This document shows, one piece after another, positions 1 to 12,758 of a DNA stretch of 64,000 bases (within the stretch, counting starts at the first letter, position 1; each line of letters begins with the position of its first letter). Both the position numbers and the translations under genes were made by a program. The stretch is from Trichaptum fuscoviolaceum (taxonomy: Eukaryota; Basidiomycota; Agaricomycetes; Hymenochaetales; Trichaptaceae): assembly GCA_910574455.1 (NCBI GenBank), contig CAJSYZ010000005.1:1612001-1676000 (forward strand), read 5' to 3'. Below the pieces are notes generated by a model that searched no databases, was not told the origin of the DNA, and saw only the letters and a program-made list of their open reading frames with translations.

Positions 1-1
1 T

Positions 2-1963
2 GCGATATCGAGCTGGGGAAGTAGTTTTGCATCTACAGCCTTCGGCCCCATCAATACGTCTTCCAACTTCTTCAAACCGCAGTTAATTCAGTCGGCACAG
101 ATCTCGAATCATCCCGGTGAACGGTTTACTCATATGCAAGGGCCGTCATCGTCTGCAGTGCAGCTGCCCGGTCCCATTGGACAAGCCCGCAATAATCAAC
201 GATCGGTATCGGATGCATCCTCGGAAGCCAGTACAACCGGACCTGCTTCCTCTTCAAGAGCTACAAGCGTACCCGCTCTCCCTGTTCCTCTGTCTTTGCA
301 CGATTTCACTTCCCCACGAACACCAACAGCACCTATGCCCATGCCGACACTGCCGACAAAAGTGACCATTACACCTCGATGTCAACCAATATTGCCCTCA
401 AAAGCTATTGGTGCATCGACGTCTACTTCTAGTCTACAACCGACTAGTATATTGCCAACAAAAGTGAATCTCCTTTCTGCAACTCAAACAAATTTCACAA
501 GCACAGCTCCGCAACCAATCTTACCAACGAAGGTTATTCCTTCCTCTCAAAACTACTATAGACAGAATGTCGCTCCTCTCGATGATCCGCCAATTAACTC
601 TGATCGATCTTACTACAGAGATAAGACCCCAGGAAATTCTAACTACCAGAACAGAGAATCCGCTGGATCACCTAGCGGACCTGTTGTTGTTCAAGATACA
701 CTACCCAATCAAATGGAGACGCTAAGTGGCACCTCGACTAAGTCCACGAAGGGACGTAAAGGCAAGAAGGGAGCACAAGCCAAAGGCGACACATCGACCA
801 CACAGCGCAAGAAAAGAGGTGACTGGAGGGTGCAAGGCTACAGAGATGATCCAGCAGCGACCCCTGCTCCTGAACTGGCTGCAGATCAAGTTCAGAATAT
901 CGGAAGACATAAATCAGCGTTCAAGGCATATGGATATCAAAGGGGTTCAGAGGTTCAATCAGAGGTTTCTATAGCTTCTCCAGCACTCTTAGCGCAGCCA
1001 GTGAATCTGAATGTGTCCGAAGAACAAGATGTTATTGATCTCGATGATGCGGTCCATGTTGAGCCGTCATCCGTAGAGCCCTTCCAGCGTCCGACTAAAG
1101 AAACAGATTCCGCTGAGCTGTATGCAGCAAATCAATACGAGGATGTGCAATCGAGAACTCTACCTTCGTCCCCAGCTGTCCCGTTGGAGGAAAGTTTCAG
1201 CGAGACTCTAGTTTCTAGGGGATCATCGAATTCTGTTCCGTCTAATCATGCAACCACCGACCTTCAGTCACCCTTTCAAGATGGAAACGTGGCTTCGACG
1301 AGCAACGGCGTAAGCCAAGCGCTGCAAAATTCTCAGACGCCTGTCATTCGCCTTGTTTCTGTCGTAATAGAGGATAATAGATTCGGGGAGTCAGATGAGC
1401 AGTTAGTGGAGATGAAGCTTCCATTGAAGCCTGCTAAGGACGATTCCTTTTGGGCTGACGCAGTAGACGTGTGCAATAATCTGCAGCAAGGACCATCTAG
1501 GATTGATGGTGCGTTCACTGTCGTGGGATGAGACCCTGGATGTGTTGACTGACTATCTTCATTTCTTGGATTAGGGCCTGCAAAGGTTTACACATACCGT
1601 GGACGATATCGACAATTTTTCCTACGTGTTTCGGCGGATGACAACGATATCTACGCGTCTGCAAATTTAGCTGTTTCTGCGAAACGCGTTCTCCGTATTT
1701 ATGTTGATCCTGGTCCACCTACGCAATCCACAGCACCTATAAATCATCAAGTACATCCAGATAGTATGCCTTCGTCTTACTCCAACTATGATGGGACTCG
1801 ATCGAGTCAACCACCGAAGCGCCCCTTTGAACAGCCAGTAAAGCACCATGATGGTATACCAGGGATGTCGGCATCTTGGCAACCACCAAGTACCACTATG
1901 TCAAACAAGCGCCCAAGATTTGGCAGTTCGGATCCTCGTGGGATGGACGAGTCAGGAAGCTAG
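2..1963 (+). CDS. Unknown low-complexity protein, 5' partial
   Basis: The frame is open from base 2, so the true start lies left of the window. Most of the visible protein is polar, Ser/Thr/Pro-rich and probably disordered. The motif LPTKV or ILPTKV occurs three times near the N-terminal side (a fourth copy reads ILPSKA), suggesting a short linear motif repeat. A basic patch KGRKGKKGAQAK follows, then an acidic stretch EEQDVIDLDDAVHVE. One intron is inferred at 1509-1574 (donor GTGCGT, acceptor ATTAG). It joins RID to GPAKVYTY without a frame break and removes the TGA that ends the first open frame. The last exon has a more ordered segment (VYTYRGRYRQFFLRVSADD) and a basic C-terminus with SNKRPRF, which could be a nuclear signal. 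I recognise no catalytic domain or family. Coding status is fairly sure; function is unknown. Confidence 0.7.
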
Positions 1964-2160
1964 CATTAGTTCACTTTGACTGTGCGTTTACTAAACATAT
2001 TATTTCGACTTTGATTTCTGTTTTGCTTTGAGTTTTGAATTTGCTGTCTCATCGCTATCGTTGCAACTCTGTGCTACTTACTGTACACTTTTAACAATGT
2101 TTTTCAGAAACGGAAAAAGGTCATAGAAGCTACACGATCTCTTGCACCTTGAAGACAGAG

Positions 2161-3622
2161 TCAAGCTATGACTGGCGGGAACATCGTCTTCTCTGAAGCT
2201 TCACCGCCTTGCAAATCGATTGACATGCCAACTCCGCAGGGGACGCAGCCCTCCCCGAAAGCATGTTCTAAAGCTACCTTCGCTGCAAAGCCCGAGCAAT
2301 GCATCGGTAAGACGTATGTTGGTGCAGGTCGAAGCTGTTCCGACAGGAACTTGACAGTCGGTTCGATGCGATCGGCTAAATCAGACCCACCGAGATGAAG
2401 TCCTCCGATGATCTAAGGACACATTAGATTTATGGACTGCTTACTATCAGGTCCCAACTCACCATATGAACCGGCCTTTTGAAGACGTTAACAGCATCTG
2501 TGACGACGTTCACTATTCCAGCATGTGAACATCTAGAAGAAGAACATGTGTATACTAAGCATCGGACGGCGAAAGGATGCTCACGCGCTGAAGATAACAA
2601 GGCCCTTTCCGAGTACATCAATTGCTGCATAGCGCTCTTCCATGATCGTCTACAAAGAATATGAGATATCTCAGACTTTTCATAGGTACTAAGAAGCTTT
2701 CATGGCTTTACATTATCCGCTACCCAGTCGCCTTCGCCATCATTGCCTTCGACCCATCTCATGTTTCCGATGAGACCTCGCTCGAAATGAGTTACTCGAG
2801 GAATCTTGCCACTAACGTATACTGCACCGTCCGACACAGTATGCGGCTCTGCATGGTGTTCAACTTTAGCGCCACTCTCTTCGATGGCTTTAAACGAAGG
2901 GTCTTCTGGCAATCTGCATATAGGTTTCACCTTCGGCGGTGGCGCAAAGCCTCTTGCGACTGGTCTGTCCGGATGCAAATCTGCGACACAGGTTGTAACC
3001 TTTTGTCCCTCTGGTGCATTCTTTTCGGTTTCTCTGCGGAATTTCAGGAAGGAAAGCATTCCTCCGCTGTGATCTGCGTGCCAGTGGGATAGTATTACGC
3101 ATTCAATTGAGAGCACTGGAACTTTCATAGAAATAATGTTGCGGATGATAGACTTTGAGTCCGGCCCAGTGTCGAACAGGATTGTATGCGGCTCTGATTC
3201 TTCATCTACTTGTGTTTCCTGAATTTAAATGGTGCATTATGATCAATATGCTATCTCTGATCAAATTTCGGACTACCTCACGATGAGAGCAGAGAACCCG
3301 TGGGCACCTAAGTAATATGATACAGTCATGGTTTTCTTTGTATTCACCGAGTCTTCGCCAAGGCGAGTACATACCACAACAATAGTTCTCTAGGTCGAGC
3401 AGAGGAATTCCAGTTCGATCGTCAATTGGAGGATCCTGGGTGAGGTGTCGAGTGAGCTCCGAGGAAAACCCAGGAGGCATTTTTGTAAACCTCGAATACA
3501 CATCAGCATTGAAGATAAGCAGGAGACTGACAGGAGTGTCATTTGGTTGATTGTGCTAACCATTCAACGCTATTGTCCACCAAGAAAGTAATCTTTAGAC
3601 GGTTGACTTTCTTAAGTTGCAT
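2161..3622 (-). CDS. Metallo-beta-lactamase superfamily hydrolase (COG1237-like)
   Basis: Spliced minus-strand gene starting MQLKKVNRLKITFLVDN, the usual first strand of this family, and ending GEASEKTMFPPVIA. The metal site LSHWHADHSGG (HxHxDH) lies in the middle exon. Later metal-ligand segments are also present: SACSHAGIVN in a downstream exon and YVLPMHCSGF near the C-terminus. Six exons are needed; joins such as NSVEW-FTKMPP, CCG-AHGFSALI and IFSA-CSHAGIV are all in frame with GT-AG borders. The fold and order match the prokaryote-like COG1237 branch, sometimes called the 7,8-dihydropterin-6-methyl-4-(beta-D-ribofuranosyl)aminobenzene 5'-phosphate synthase type. The substrate in fungi is not known to me. 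No signal peptide, so probably cytosolic. Family assignment is firm; the reaction is not. Confidence 0.85.
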
Positions 3623-4234
3623 GATTGCAATAGCCGGACGACGTTGTGGTCATAGAAGTTCATTATTTAGGAGCCTGAAGGTTTAATACGATACACAGAT
3701 CAATTGATATTACGGCAAGACACTCAAGAGTATGCTTGTAATATACTGTATATGCTTTATTGTTATTCGAACAAAGCCCTAGTCCCTTCAGTAAAAGTCC
3801 TTCTATGAGATCATACACGCAGGCACTATATACGCAACTTTGGATTGCTGTCATAAGTACCTCCTAGTCGAGTAAATAATAAAAATGGACGAGAGTGCAC
3901 AGCGAAGAAGAGCAACTACTTACAATCCCATTTAGTAGGAAGGTAGAGAAGTCTGGTAAAACACGTTTTGGAACAGAATAGACCAGACAAAGGTGAAACG
4001 GAGGAGGGGAGAGGGGGGAGGAGGAAGAAAGATCAACGTAAGTGTGAGCGCAGTCATCATCGCAGCAACCGGTTGCCATAGCCATTTAACGGAGAATTAT
4101 AAAAGGGATTAAAAGATAGACATGAAAACGAATGAAATGAGAGGAATCATATAACTTCAGGTATTTACACGCCGCGTTGGCTGAAAACAGATGCGTTACT
4201 ATCGCTGTCGCTATGTAACAACAATATGAGTTAC
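3623..4234. other. Intergenic, no gene recognised
   Basis: About 0.6 kb between the metallo-hydrolase start and the next minus-strand stop. It contains only short frames without recognisable protein character and purine-rich tracts near 3990-4030. It probably holds the hydrolase promoter and the 3' UTR of the membrane protein gene. Confidence 0.5.
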
Positions 4235-5325
4235 TCACGCCATGCCACCGTAGCCCATACCTGCTCCAGACTCTGCCAACTTCCTTTGCCTGAAAGCCTA
4301 TTTGTAATGTAAGATCAGTATTGATCGATCAATCGGAAAGAGAGAAGAGCAAACGCACCTTGCGATACTTCGTGCGCTCATACGTGACCAAGGCTACGAC
4401 GATGAGAGCAATTACAGAGATACCCGCGAACACGCCCAGACCGATGGGAAGCACCTGCAGCTTCTTCCCAGGAATCGCGAAGGGAGTGGCGCTCGCAGAC
4501 GAGTTCTCGGCTGCTGCAGATACTGTCGAGGCCGATGTGCTACTAGCCGAATCGGCCGCGTTGGTGGCCGATGAAGTGGTAGATACAGCAGACGTCGTGA
4601 CAGCGGCTGATGAAGTGGCTGAAGTGCTAGATGAGCTAACTGCCTGCGATGTCGCAGATGCAGTTGTAGATACAGAAGTTACGGGCTGGAGAGAAAGCGA
4701 AGTCAGTAGCAAGCCAACGAGAAGCTTTCGATTTAGCTCACATTGACGGAGATAGCGCCACTGCTAGAAACAGTAGATGAGGATGAAGATGCAGATGCAG
4801 GTGCAGAAGTAGACACCGTCAATGTGGATCCGCTTGACGACGCGGTGGCCGTGGAGACAGAAGCAGAAGTTGTCGAAGTCGAAGAGGACGAATCGGTCGT
4901 TGATGAGGATACAGAGGTAGTGGAGGTAGACGCAACGTCAGTCGAAGAGGAGCTGCTCGAAGCAACTGTCGAAGTCGATCCCGAGCTGCTGCTTCCACTT
5001 GACACCGTCACCATGCATTGCTTCACCTCTACAACTTTGCCATCCGTCGTCGGTGTAAGTGTTATTGTACACGTCTCAGTGATTACTCCTTGTGCACTGT
5101 GTAGATTTTTCAAGATAAACGCTGAATGAGTGAACTGAAGGCGAAAGATACGCACGTATTCGTGGTTGTCACGGTCTGCACGGTCTGTGGTCCATTAAAA
5201 CCATTATCCCTGCGTGCAAGTCTCGCCTCCCCAACGTTCGCGCCATGCGGAATTGACTGCACCGGTGCAGACGAAATGAAAAGGAAGAGGAGGAAAAGAG
5301 CTGTTCTCTGGAGTGGGCGGAGCAT
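4235..5325 (-). CDS. Secreted Ser/Thr-rich single-pass membrane protein
   Basis: The protein opens with a signal peptide (hydrophobic core ALFLLFLFISSAPVQS) and a short mature N-terminus. A second exon follows containing VITETCTITLTPTTDG and KQCMVTVSSG, then more than 150 residues almost wholly Ser/Thr/Ala/Val, typical of a heavily O-glycosylated stalk. One transmembrane helix follows (VLPIGLGVFAGISVIALIVV), then a basic stop-transfer YERTKYRK and a short cytoplasmic tail ending GMGYGGMA. Three introns are inferred; the last joins KYRK to AFRQRKLAESG. The layout resembles wall-stress sensors of the Mid2/Wsc kind, but no WSC or other named ectodomain is visible. I call it a mucin-like cell-surface protein only. 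Confidence 0.75.
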
Positions 5326-6137
5326 TTAGACTTGTTTCTTGAACGGAATCAATGGGAAAGTCTCGCGAGATGCTTCAGGAGATGGTGTGTGAGTGAGTTT
5401 AAGGAAAAGTAAAGAGTGGAGGCCTGCTCCCGCTGTGCACGTCGAGGGCGACGACGGCGAGATGTGGTGAAGAAAAAGGATTGGAAGTGGCCACCTGGGC
5501 AATGGCTGAACGAACAATGAGGTCGTCGATGAGGTTGCTTCCAAATGAGATCGCCTTCCTTTCGCCCACTGGCAAACACAGTCTAATCGTGCGAACTTTA
5601 TTGTAACCGTGGGAATTGTGTTCATATGATCATGAGACTACCGGCGGCCGATGGCAACCACAACAGAAGTCGGACACGCATCAATCGTCAAGATGAGAGG
5701 CGATGTGAGCAATTTGTCCCGTATCAATGGCGACGTACAGATATCCGGCATGGTGTGATTCTCCCAGACTCATATCCTTATGCTCGTCGCTGCTCATCCT
5801 CCTTTTTTCATGCTTTAGGATTTACAAGAATTCGTCTTTAGTGAGACATTATGCTACGACTACGAGTTATACTGTTACACCCCTTCGGAACTGCCGAAGA
5901 AATTAATGAACACCGTTATTTCATGATCAAGAACCTGTGCCTTGAGGTGGTCGCCTGTGCGCGCCATCGCCGGCTGTCTTGTGCCGTTCTGAGCTGTCTA
6001 ACTGTCCTTGATGGTTTTGATGACCTCCTCACTATACATCAAGACATCAACTCGTCCCTCCCAAGCGTTCCCAGAGATCAGCGGAAGCAGATATTATTTA
6101 TTCTGCACAATCGTGATCGCAACATCTGTGGGCCGGT
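5326..6137. other. Intergenic, no gene recognised
   Basis: About 0.8 kb between two minus-strand genes. It should hold the promoter of the membrane protein gene and the 3' UTR of the P5B ATPase. The plus-strand open frame at 5851-6564 runs antisense through the ATPase end and has no protein features, so it was not called. Confidence 0.5.
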
Positions 6138-9100
6138 TTACCGCATGTCATTCTCAACGGTCTTGTATGCTTTGCCGTCCCGGTACCGTCGCCTGCTGCG
6201 GAACGGGGAGCACGCTTGCACAAAGCCAATTATTCCTGCAACAAACGAGGTGCCCCAGTGCTCAAAGACAGTCGATAGCACCACATTCACAACAATCGCA
6301 ACAACGAGCGTCAGTCGCGCGGAGAGCGGAATCGACATCAACTCGAGCAGCACGATGAATGGCCGTGCGGGTGCGAGGATTAGCCACGCGTTTATAATTG
6401 AAATCACAACCATTGCCGCCATGAACAGGCCTAGTGCACAACGATGTAACCTAAATCAGCTACTACGCCTGAAGCTTAAATTCGTAATTCACATACCGTT
6501 TGTCCACATCGGCTTCCGATACGGTGGCCCTATACTGAACACCGCAGCAACGAGGATGTACTGAAAGCATGACACAAGGAACAAAGTCGTGTTCTCGTAG
6601 TTTGTTGCTTGAAGTTTATCGCTGTCTCCGACCGGCTTTGTGTCGCCCGGAGGGGCATACCTAGCGCTCTATTAGCCGTTGCAGTAACACTTTATAGATG
6701 CACGAACCATTCTTGGGAGCGAACCCAGAAGAATATCCAAAATTGAACTGCGCTTGTTATAATTATTTGTCCGGTTATGCTCGCTAGCACCTTCTTTGAT
6801 ACCAGGCTTGCCGTTGGCCTCTTGGGGTGAATTTGCGGGTACGGCAGAGATCTCCCCACTGGAGAGGCGGTACGGCTTCATCAGTAATTCCTAAATATAG
6901 AATCAAAAATAAAGCACTCACTTGTGACGGCAATCGGGATGATGATGAAGAGATCAATGTAAAGGAACTATATTCTGTTTCAGATAGAAAGCCCTCATGG
7001 ACATCGATGCCACTGCATACCTGGAAGTCTCCTAACGAAGAAGCAAAAGAATACAGTAACGTGATAGTCGTGAACTGAATCAGCGAATAAAGGGCCCTGT
7101 GAACAGGGGTCAGTTCATACAGTATGTGAAAGGGGGAGCACGACAAATGTAATACTCACATGTACTTGAAGCAGCTAAAGCTGGTCACCAGGGCAGCGCG
7201 ACCTTCCTTGATGACCTCTAGAACGCAACTGATATCGGGTGTGCGGCTCGTGAAAGGAGCAGCGACCGAAGCTTCTGCTTCTGAAAGGGAAATGCCAACA
7301 TCGGCCGCCTTGAGGGCTGCACAATCGTTTGCGCCATCTCCGCACATGAGCACAGTGTATCCAAGGTTCTGAAGGCGTTCTACCACTTCGTTCTTTTCGT
7401 CGGGTGACATGCGAGCAAATACCTGCGCTTTAACGAGCATCTAAATGACACAAATTTTAGCGAATGCTCAGTTCAAACGTCAGATGCAAAACACACCCTC
7501 TGCAGAGTTTCGAGCGGAGCATGGTTGATCATCCACCTGAAAACATCCCCAGTGATAACAAGAGTGTAATCATGGTACGAAGTCTCTTCCACTGACTCGA
7601 TTGTGTGATGACGGGGTGGTTCACGCGGGTTCAGACTGTAATCATCCAGTGTCCAGAGAGGGTCATCCATACACGACCAGCTCAGCCTTGACACCGGTGT
7701 CAGCGCGTTCCCCTCAACAAAGACCGGCGCAAATACATTCGCCGCTTGGTTTATAAGCCCACATTCGCGGGCCACGCTCACTGCAGTTAACGCATTATCA
7801 CCAGTGATCATCCTACAAGCCATATGCGCCGCACGTAGTGCCAGAATGGCAGGGGTCGTTCCAGCTTTGACTTTGTTTTCGAAAATGATGAGCCCAAGGA
7901 ACTGGAGATCTGATTCTGCCTGCTCGCGCTTAAGGCGTTGAGCTCTCAGCCACGAAAGACCTTCGATGCTTTTTCCAGCCATTGCGATGACTCGGTAGCC
8001 GCGCTTGGTATAATAAGACAGGAGGTCGTCATAATCATCAGGGACTTCATCCGTAATCAGCCTGTGGCTTTATAATCGAACAATGTCAAGTCACTCACAA
8101 GAATCTTTGACACAGATTTCTGCCATGACCTCCGGAGCACCCTTAACATACACTTCCATACTTGAGCTCTTCAGCCTCTTGACAATGACGCTCATTCGTC
8201 GCAGAGCAGAGGCGAACTCAAATGTACGGATAACCCCTAGCTCAAGAAAATGGGCACGCTGTGTTCCAACGGCGAATCAGCAAATTGAAAACCATGCATG
8301 CGCTGACTATTGACCTTAGCATCGCCTTTCAGGGCGTCTTCAAGTCTGAAGCTCCCAGTTCCAGGAGGACGGACTATAGTCTGCACGAGAGCAGCAGCCG
8401 AACGACTTCCGCTTGCTTTATCCTTTATCATTCCTGTTCCCGCAACCTGCCCTTCTTCAAGCTTCCATTGCGTAAAATTGAACATCTTCACATCAAGTGG
8501 ATCCCCGATGACTTCTCCATCCACCACTTGCAACATATGGCAGGTCGCAAGCGCGTGCAGGAAGAGTGACTTGCCAGATCCCGAGTCTGATGGCAGGTCA
8601 TAAATATCTTCGATCAGTTCACCAAAACGATGGGCGTTTCGCTCCATTGCGCGTACGCCAAGAATGTCCAGACCATCTTCTGTGAGAGTACCAGTCTTGT
8701 CGAAGCAACAAACGTTGACCTTCCCACTAACATTTACCCTATTAGGTGAGATACAGAAGATGCCCGATTTGCGCAGCCGACTCAGCGCAAAACTTGTACC
8801 AATGGAAAGTGTCGCAGGCAAAGCTGGTGGTACCACAACAGTAATGAGGTCCAGAGCACGTAGCATGATTGTATGCCATTTCACCTATGACGTATTAATT
8901 AACAGTAGAACCAATGTTTCTGAATGAAGACTTACCCCAAGGCGTACAAACTGCACTGCCGAAGCTAAGAAGCCAATTCCAGCAATTCCAGCAAGCACCC
9001 CAATAAAACGCATAGAATCCCTATAGAAGGCAAACCCAAGTGGCTTCGGAAAGAGCATAGACCTGACCAGAGAGCCCTTCGTGGTATTGAAGGCTAGAGC

Positions 9101-11384
9101 ATGAACATAAGTACTGCAAGAACACCTAAGCCAAAGAAGGAGTCACAATACCTGTGCGAGCCACAATCGCAAGAGCAGGTCCTCCTGTACTCCCATCTGG
9201 AAGCAAAGCACCCCTTACACGCACAACTCTCGTCCCGGCGTACAGAAACCCCTTTGCGTTCTCAGAAGTGATTATAGAATTGTCTTTCCACTTCGCAAGC
9301 TCCGCGTCCTTAATAGGAGCCTTGCCCACAGGTACACTTTCTCCAGTCAGCATACTCTCATTCACGATCGCATCTCCAGATAATAAGAACATATCGGCTG
9401 GGAAAATGTGCAATATTGGGTCTACCAAAGATACAATATCACCGGGTACCAGGGTGGAAGAATTGCGCTGCTGCCCTGAAGTTCTGTCAGTAGCAGATCT
9501 TGTGAGAAAATGTACCAAGCTCACATATTCCATCTCTATATACATTAATCAGGCAGGAGAATCTAGACATTTCCCGCATGCGAGTGATGGTCTAATTCAA
9601 AAGTTAAACTGAGAACAGACCGTTATAATTGAAGTCCTCACCTTTTTGGTTTCAATCAAAGTGCTAGTAACACTAGCGACAGAGATAAGAGCGATGCAAA
9701 ATGCGTAATAATAGTAGTCATCCAGTGACCACAGCACAATACTTGCAATCTGAAAGACATAAAAGGGGTGGATAACCTGAAAAACAACGTATTAGAGTTG
9801 AATCCCACGTAGTAAAAAGCAGCACACCTCGTCGATTAGCAGCGAGATTACGGACTTCCCCTCAATGTCTATCATATTTGGTCCAAAAAGAGATAGCCTT
9901 TGTTGTTGAACATAGCTTTCAAGGCCTTTCTGGACAAATGCGATCGAAGTCCATGAATCATCCTTCCATTCACTGTCAGTGCGTCAGATAACTTAGACTT
10001 TGACCTGCAATACAAATTCCTTGCCTGAGAGCACTGAAGAGACCATTTCTGGGGTCAAGAATAAATCTCGAGTAACGGTAGTCAACAACTTTCAAGGTCT
10101 TTAGCACGTCTGAAGCTTTTCCATTAGTTGTGTTTTCATTGCTCGCTTTTGCCGGGAGTGCTGTAGAGAGTGCGTAAGGATAGTCGATGGTTTTGACGGG
10201 AAACAAGGAGATATCCCTGTATGGCGTCTTACACGTAAAGTGAGGAAAAACTTATATTGAGATGAAGCATGCGTATATACCTCGACTACAATGAAACCGT
10301 CGTCACTGTCCTTGAATGCCTTCTCTTGGGCAACCCAGCGAAGCCAGAGTCGAGGAAACCAATGTCCTAGTAGACCAAGTAATCCAAAGGTAAAGATGCA
10401 GCCGACCCGCCATAGCGTTTGCCTCCAGTGAATAGTTTCGTAGCCTATAAACCGAATAGTGATTTCTTCGTCTGGCAGAAATATAGTCTGGCGACTCGGC
10501 GGACCAGGAGGAGGGGGACCTGGTGGTTCTGGAGGAGCATCCATCTCAATGCGTGTGTCTCCGAAGATAGGATCGAGGGCCATATTTGGCAGAGAACCTC
10601 TCGGTGAAGGTGGTAGAGATCCATAGTCCATGTCGCTGGATTCCCCAAGGTCACCCTCGCCATGTCTGTGGATTAGAAGGTCATCCGAGGAGGAGTTGTC
10701 ATCTTCTTCTCCAGACGAGTAACCCCACCTTTCTTCTTCGTCCTCAGACTCGATAGCATGCTCTGAGCCGACCAGGGATGCTCGCGAACCCGAGCGAGAC
10801 CTACGCGACCGTCTCGATATCGAAGATCTATGAGAGAAAGATGGCCTTCGGCTTGACGAGTCTGCATGCCCATGTGCTTTTGAGCTAAACAAATTAGCGA
10901 TATTTTCAAAGACAGAGGAACGCATGGCTTCTGGTGGGGATGGAGAGCGTCGTCGACGTCTTCGCCTTGTATGTAGTCCAAGGTCGCCATCCTCTCCACT
11001 TTCCTCCTCTTCGCCCTCGACACTTCCGAATGAGAGGTCATCTGTGCTACGTCTCGATATTGGTGACCTGTGAACACTATCTTCGCTCCGCCGCCGAAAA
11101 TGTCGAACATGTCTATTTCCCGCACCAAAGTCACTACTCATGCGCCTAAGCTCTTGCGAACGTCCATGGCTCATCTCCCGATGGTTCATTCGGCTGACAC
11201 TACTGGGTATTGCGACATGTCCAGGCCCGTCAAATACACTTCCTCGCTCAGCGCCTTCACCATAGGAAAAACCTATCTGTGATTCCGAGAGGCGTCGTGA
11301 CCGTCCGCGCGACTCTGACATCGCAGATTGAATGTCAATCGCTGACGCGCCCTCGGTATAATCATTATTCTCGACCTCCGACAT
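6138..11384 (-). CDS. P5B-type cation/polyamine-transporting ATPase (Ypk9/ATP13A2-like)
   Basis: A large multi-exon P-type ATPase. The N-terminal ~300 residues are cytosolic, Ser/Arg-rich and acidic, with a proline run [13 protein letters not shown] just before the membrane part. Family landmarks in order: the N-terminal P5B segment [32 protein letters not shown]; actuator-domain [17 protein letters not shown]5-specific [13 protein letters not shown] in M4; phosphorylation site [16 protein letters not shown]; the hinge [20 protein letters not shown]; and C-terminal hydrophobic helices ending [11 protein letters not shown]. All catalytic motifs are present. P5B pumps act in the vacuole/lysosome membrane; animal ATP13A2 exports polyamines and yeast Ypk9 affects metal tolerance, so this one probably loads or empties the vacuole likewise. 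It diverges from the J-domain gene across 187 bp. Start chosen as the first ATG of the long first exon ([12 protein letters not shown]). Confidence 0.93.
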
Positions 11385-11571
11385 TTCTGCGGGAGATTGT
11401 TTAGCGCGACAAAGTCGCGCAGTTGTATCGACTGACCCGCCAGGAGGAGAGTTGCAGTGAGGTTGTGGGTGGGCGGAAGCAAGCGCCGACTAATGAATCT
11501 GGATTCGGCTCGGGAAGAACCGCAACTACACCTTCTTGACCTACATACACACCTGGCAATGACCAACGACA
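11385..11571. promoter_or_regulatory. Divergent promoter between P5B ATPase and J-domain gene
   Basis: Only 187 bp separate the two start codons on opposite strands, so both 5' UTRs and promoters must lie here and they may share elements. I see no clear TATA box. This is inferred from gene positions only. Confidence 0.5.
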
Positions 11572-12293
11572 ATGTCAAGAAGAATGTACAAGGCATATTC
11601 TATGGTTAATCAGGCTTTATTTTGGAGAACATCTTGTCGGGGATTCAGCCGTACCACCATTACTAGATCAAATCCATACCCATATCCAACCACCTCGAAT
11701 CCAACACCATACCAGATATTCCATCTTTTGCCCGATGCCTCTCCGGCAGAGGTAAAGCAGAGATGTGAGTTATCCGATAGCGAAGCCCTCAGAAGTTTGT
11801 ACTGAACACACCAATGTCGTACACCATAGATTATGAGCTTGTCAGACTTTACCATCCCGATTCAGCCGAATCCAGAAAGTCTCAACCCGATCCTGCACGG
11901 CGACATGCACAATTCAGTTCAATCACAAAGGCATACGAAACTATGCAAAAGAGAACGGCTATTGGCGAAGACCTGTCAGATGTAGCTGCAGGTCCGAACC
12001 CGTGGAGAAGAGCACCTCATGTGAATCGACGTGTTTACCATGAAGAAACATTCATAGACGACCGCTGGAAGGAGAAGTTGATTTGGGCTGGATTGTGCTT
12101 TGTGAGTCTCCTCGTTGTATTCTTAATCTCGATATCATTCACATTCCCTATGTAGTCCTTAATAACAGTTGCCGCTCAGTACATAGCTATGAGACACACT
12201 TCGATTAAAGAAGTATCATCGCATATTCGAGAAAGCGCGCTGCAGAAGGACTCTACGGTCGGTTCCCGAAAGCCCCCAGAGAACAATCTATGA
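11572..12293 (+). CDS. Small J-domain membrane protein, probably mitochondrial
   Basis: Three exons give a protein of roughly 200 residues. The N-terminus is basic and hydroxylated (MSRRMYKAYSMVNQALFWRT, SCRGFSRTTITRS), fitting a mitochondrial presequence. The J domain starts PYQIFHLLPDASPAEVKQR and continues after an intron as YYELVRLYHPDS, so the HPD tripeptide needed to stimulate Hsp70 is intact. After the J domain comes one hydrophobic helix (KLIWAGLCF-SLITVAAQYIA, made across the second intron). A short polar C-terminus ends SRKPPENNL. It resembles small fungal inner-membrane J proteins; the partner Hsp70 is not shown by sequence. An in-frame ATG four codons further in is an alternative start. 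Confidence 0.85.
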
Positions 12294-12758
12294 TTGGAGA
12301 ATCCAGCAGATTGGCTCTCGACTTAACAAAATGTCAGGTACTGCAGTTCGTTCATCAGAGACCATATTCAAAGCATATACTGATATGCACATAGTAAAGA
12401 CATAAAAAACTATCTACTGTTAATGCTGCACGTTTTATGTGCAATCGCTACGAAAGGTATCTGTTATCCGAAACAAGGCAATAGGAAAGCAATATGAAAG
12501 CAACGAACAATAATATAGACAAAGGTTTCGTGGATAATCATGAGCAAACATTAACTTGCATCGAAAAGACGTCATATTCAGACAAGACAAGACGGAGAGC
12601 ATATGATATATACGCTCTGCGCTGGTGGATATGTTGGGATGATATGCCCAAGTGTGTCGTTGGCCAGCGACGCTTGGCTATGGAGATGAAGGGCTATGCT
12701 TCATATACAGAGCATCAGTCTCAGGAATGGAAAAAGAACTGTCGGTGCTACTCACAGA
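12294..12758. other. Intergenic between convergent genes
   Basis: About 0.46 kb between two convergent stop codons. Short open frames here show no recognisable protein and extend antisense into the next gene. Expected content is two 3' UTRs and terminators. Confidence 0.5.

Noticed and set aside
2661..3092. Plus-strand 143-codon open frame
   Set aside because: Antisense shadow of the metallo-hydrolase exon that carries the HxHxDH motif.
5851..6564. Plus-strand 237-codon open frame
   Set aside because: Antisense to the last exons of the P5B ATPase, whose minus-strand membrane helices are clear. The plus translation has no domain character.
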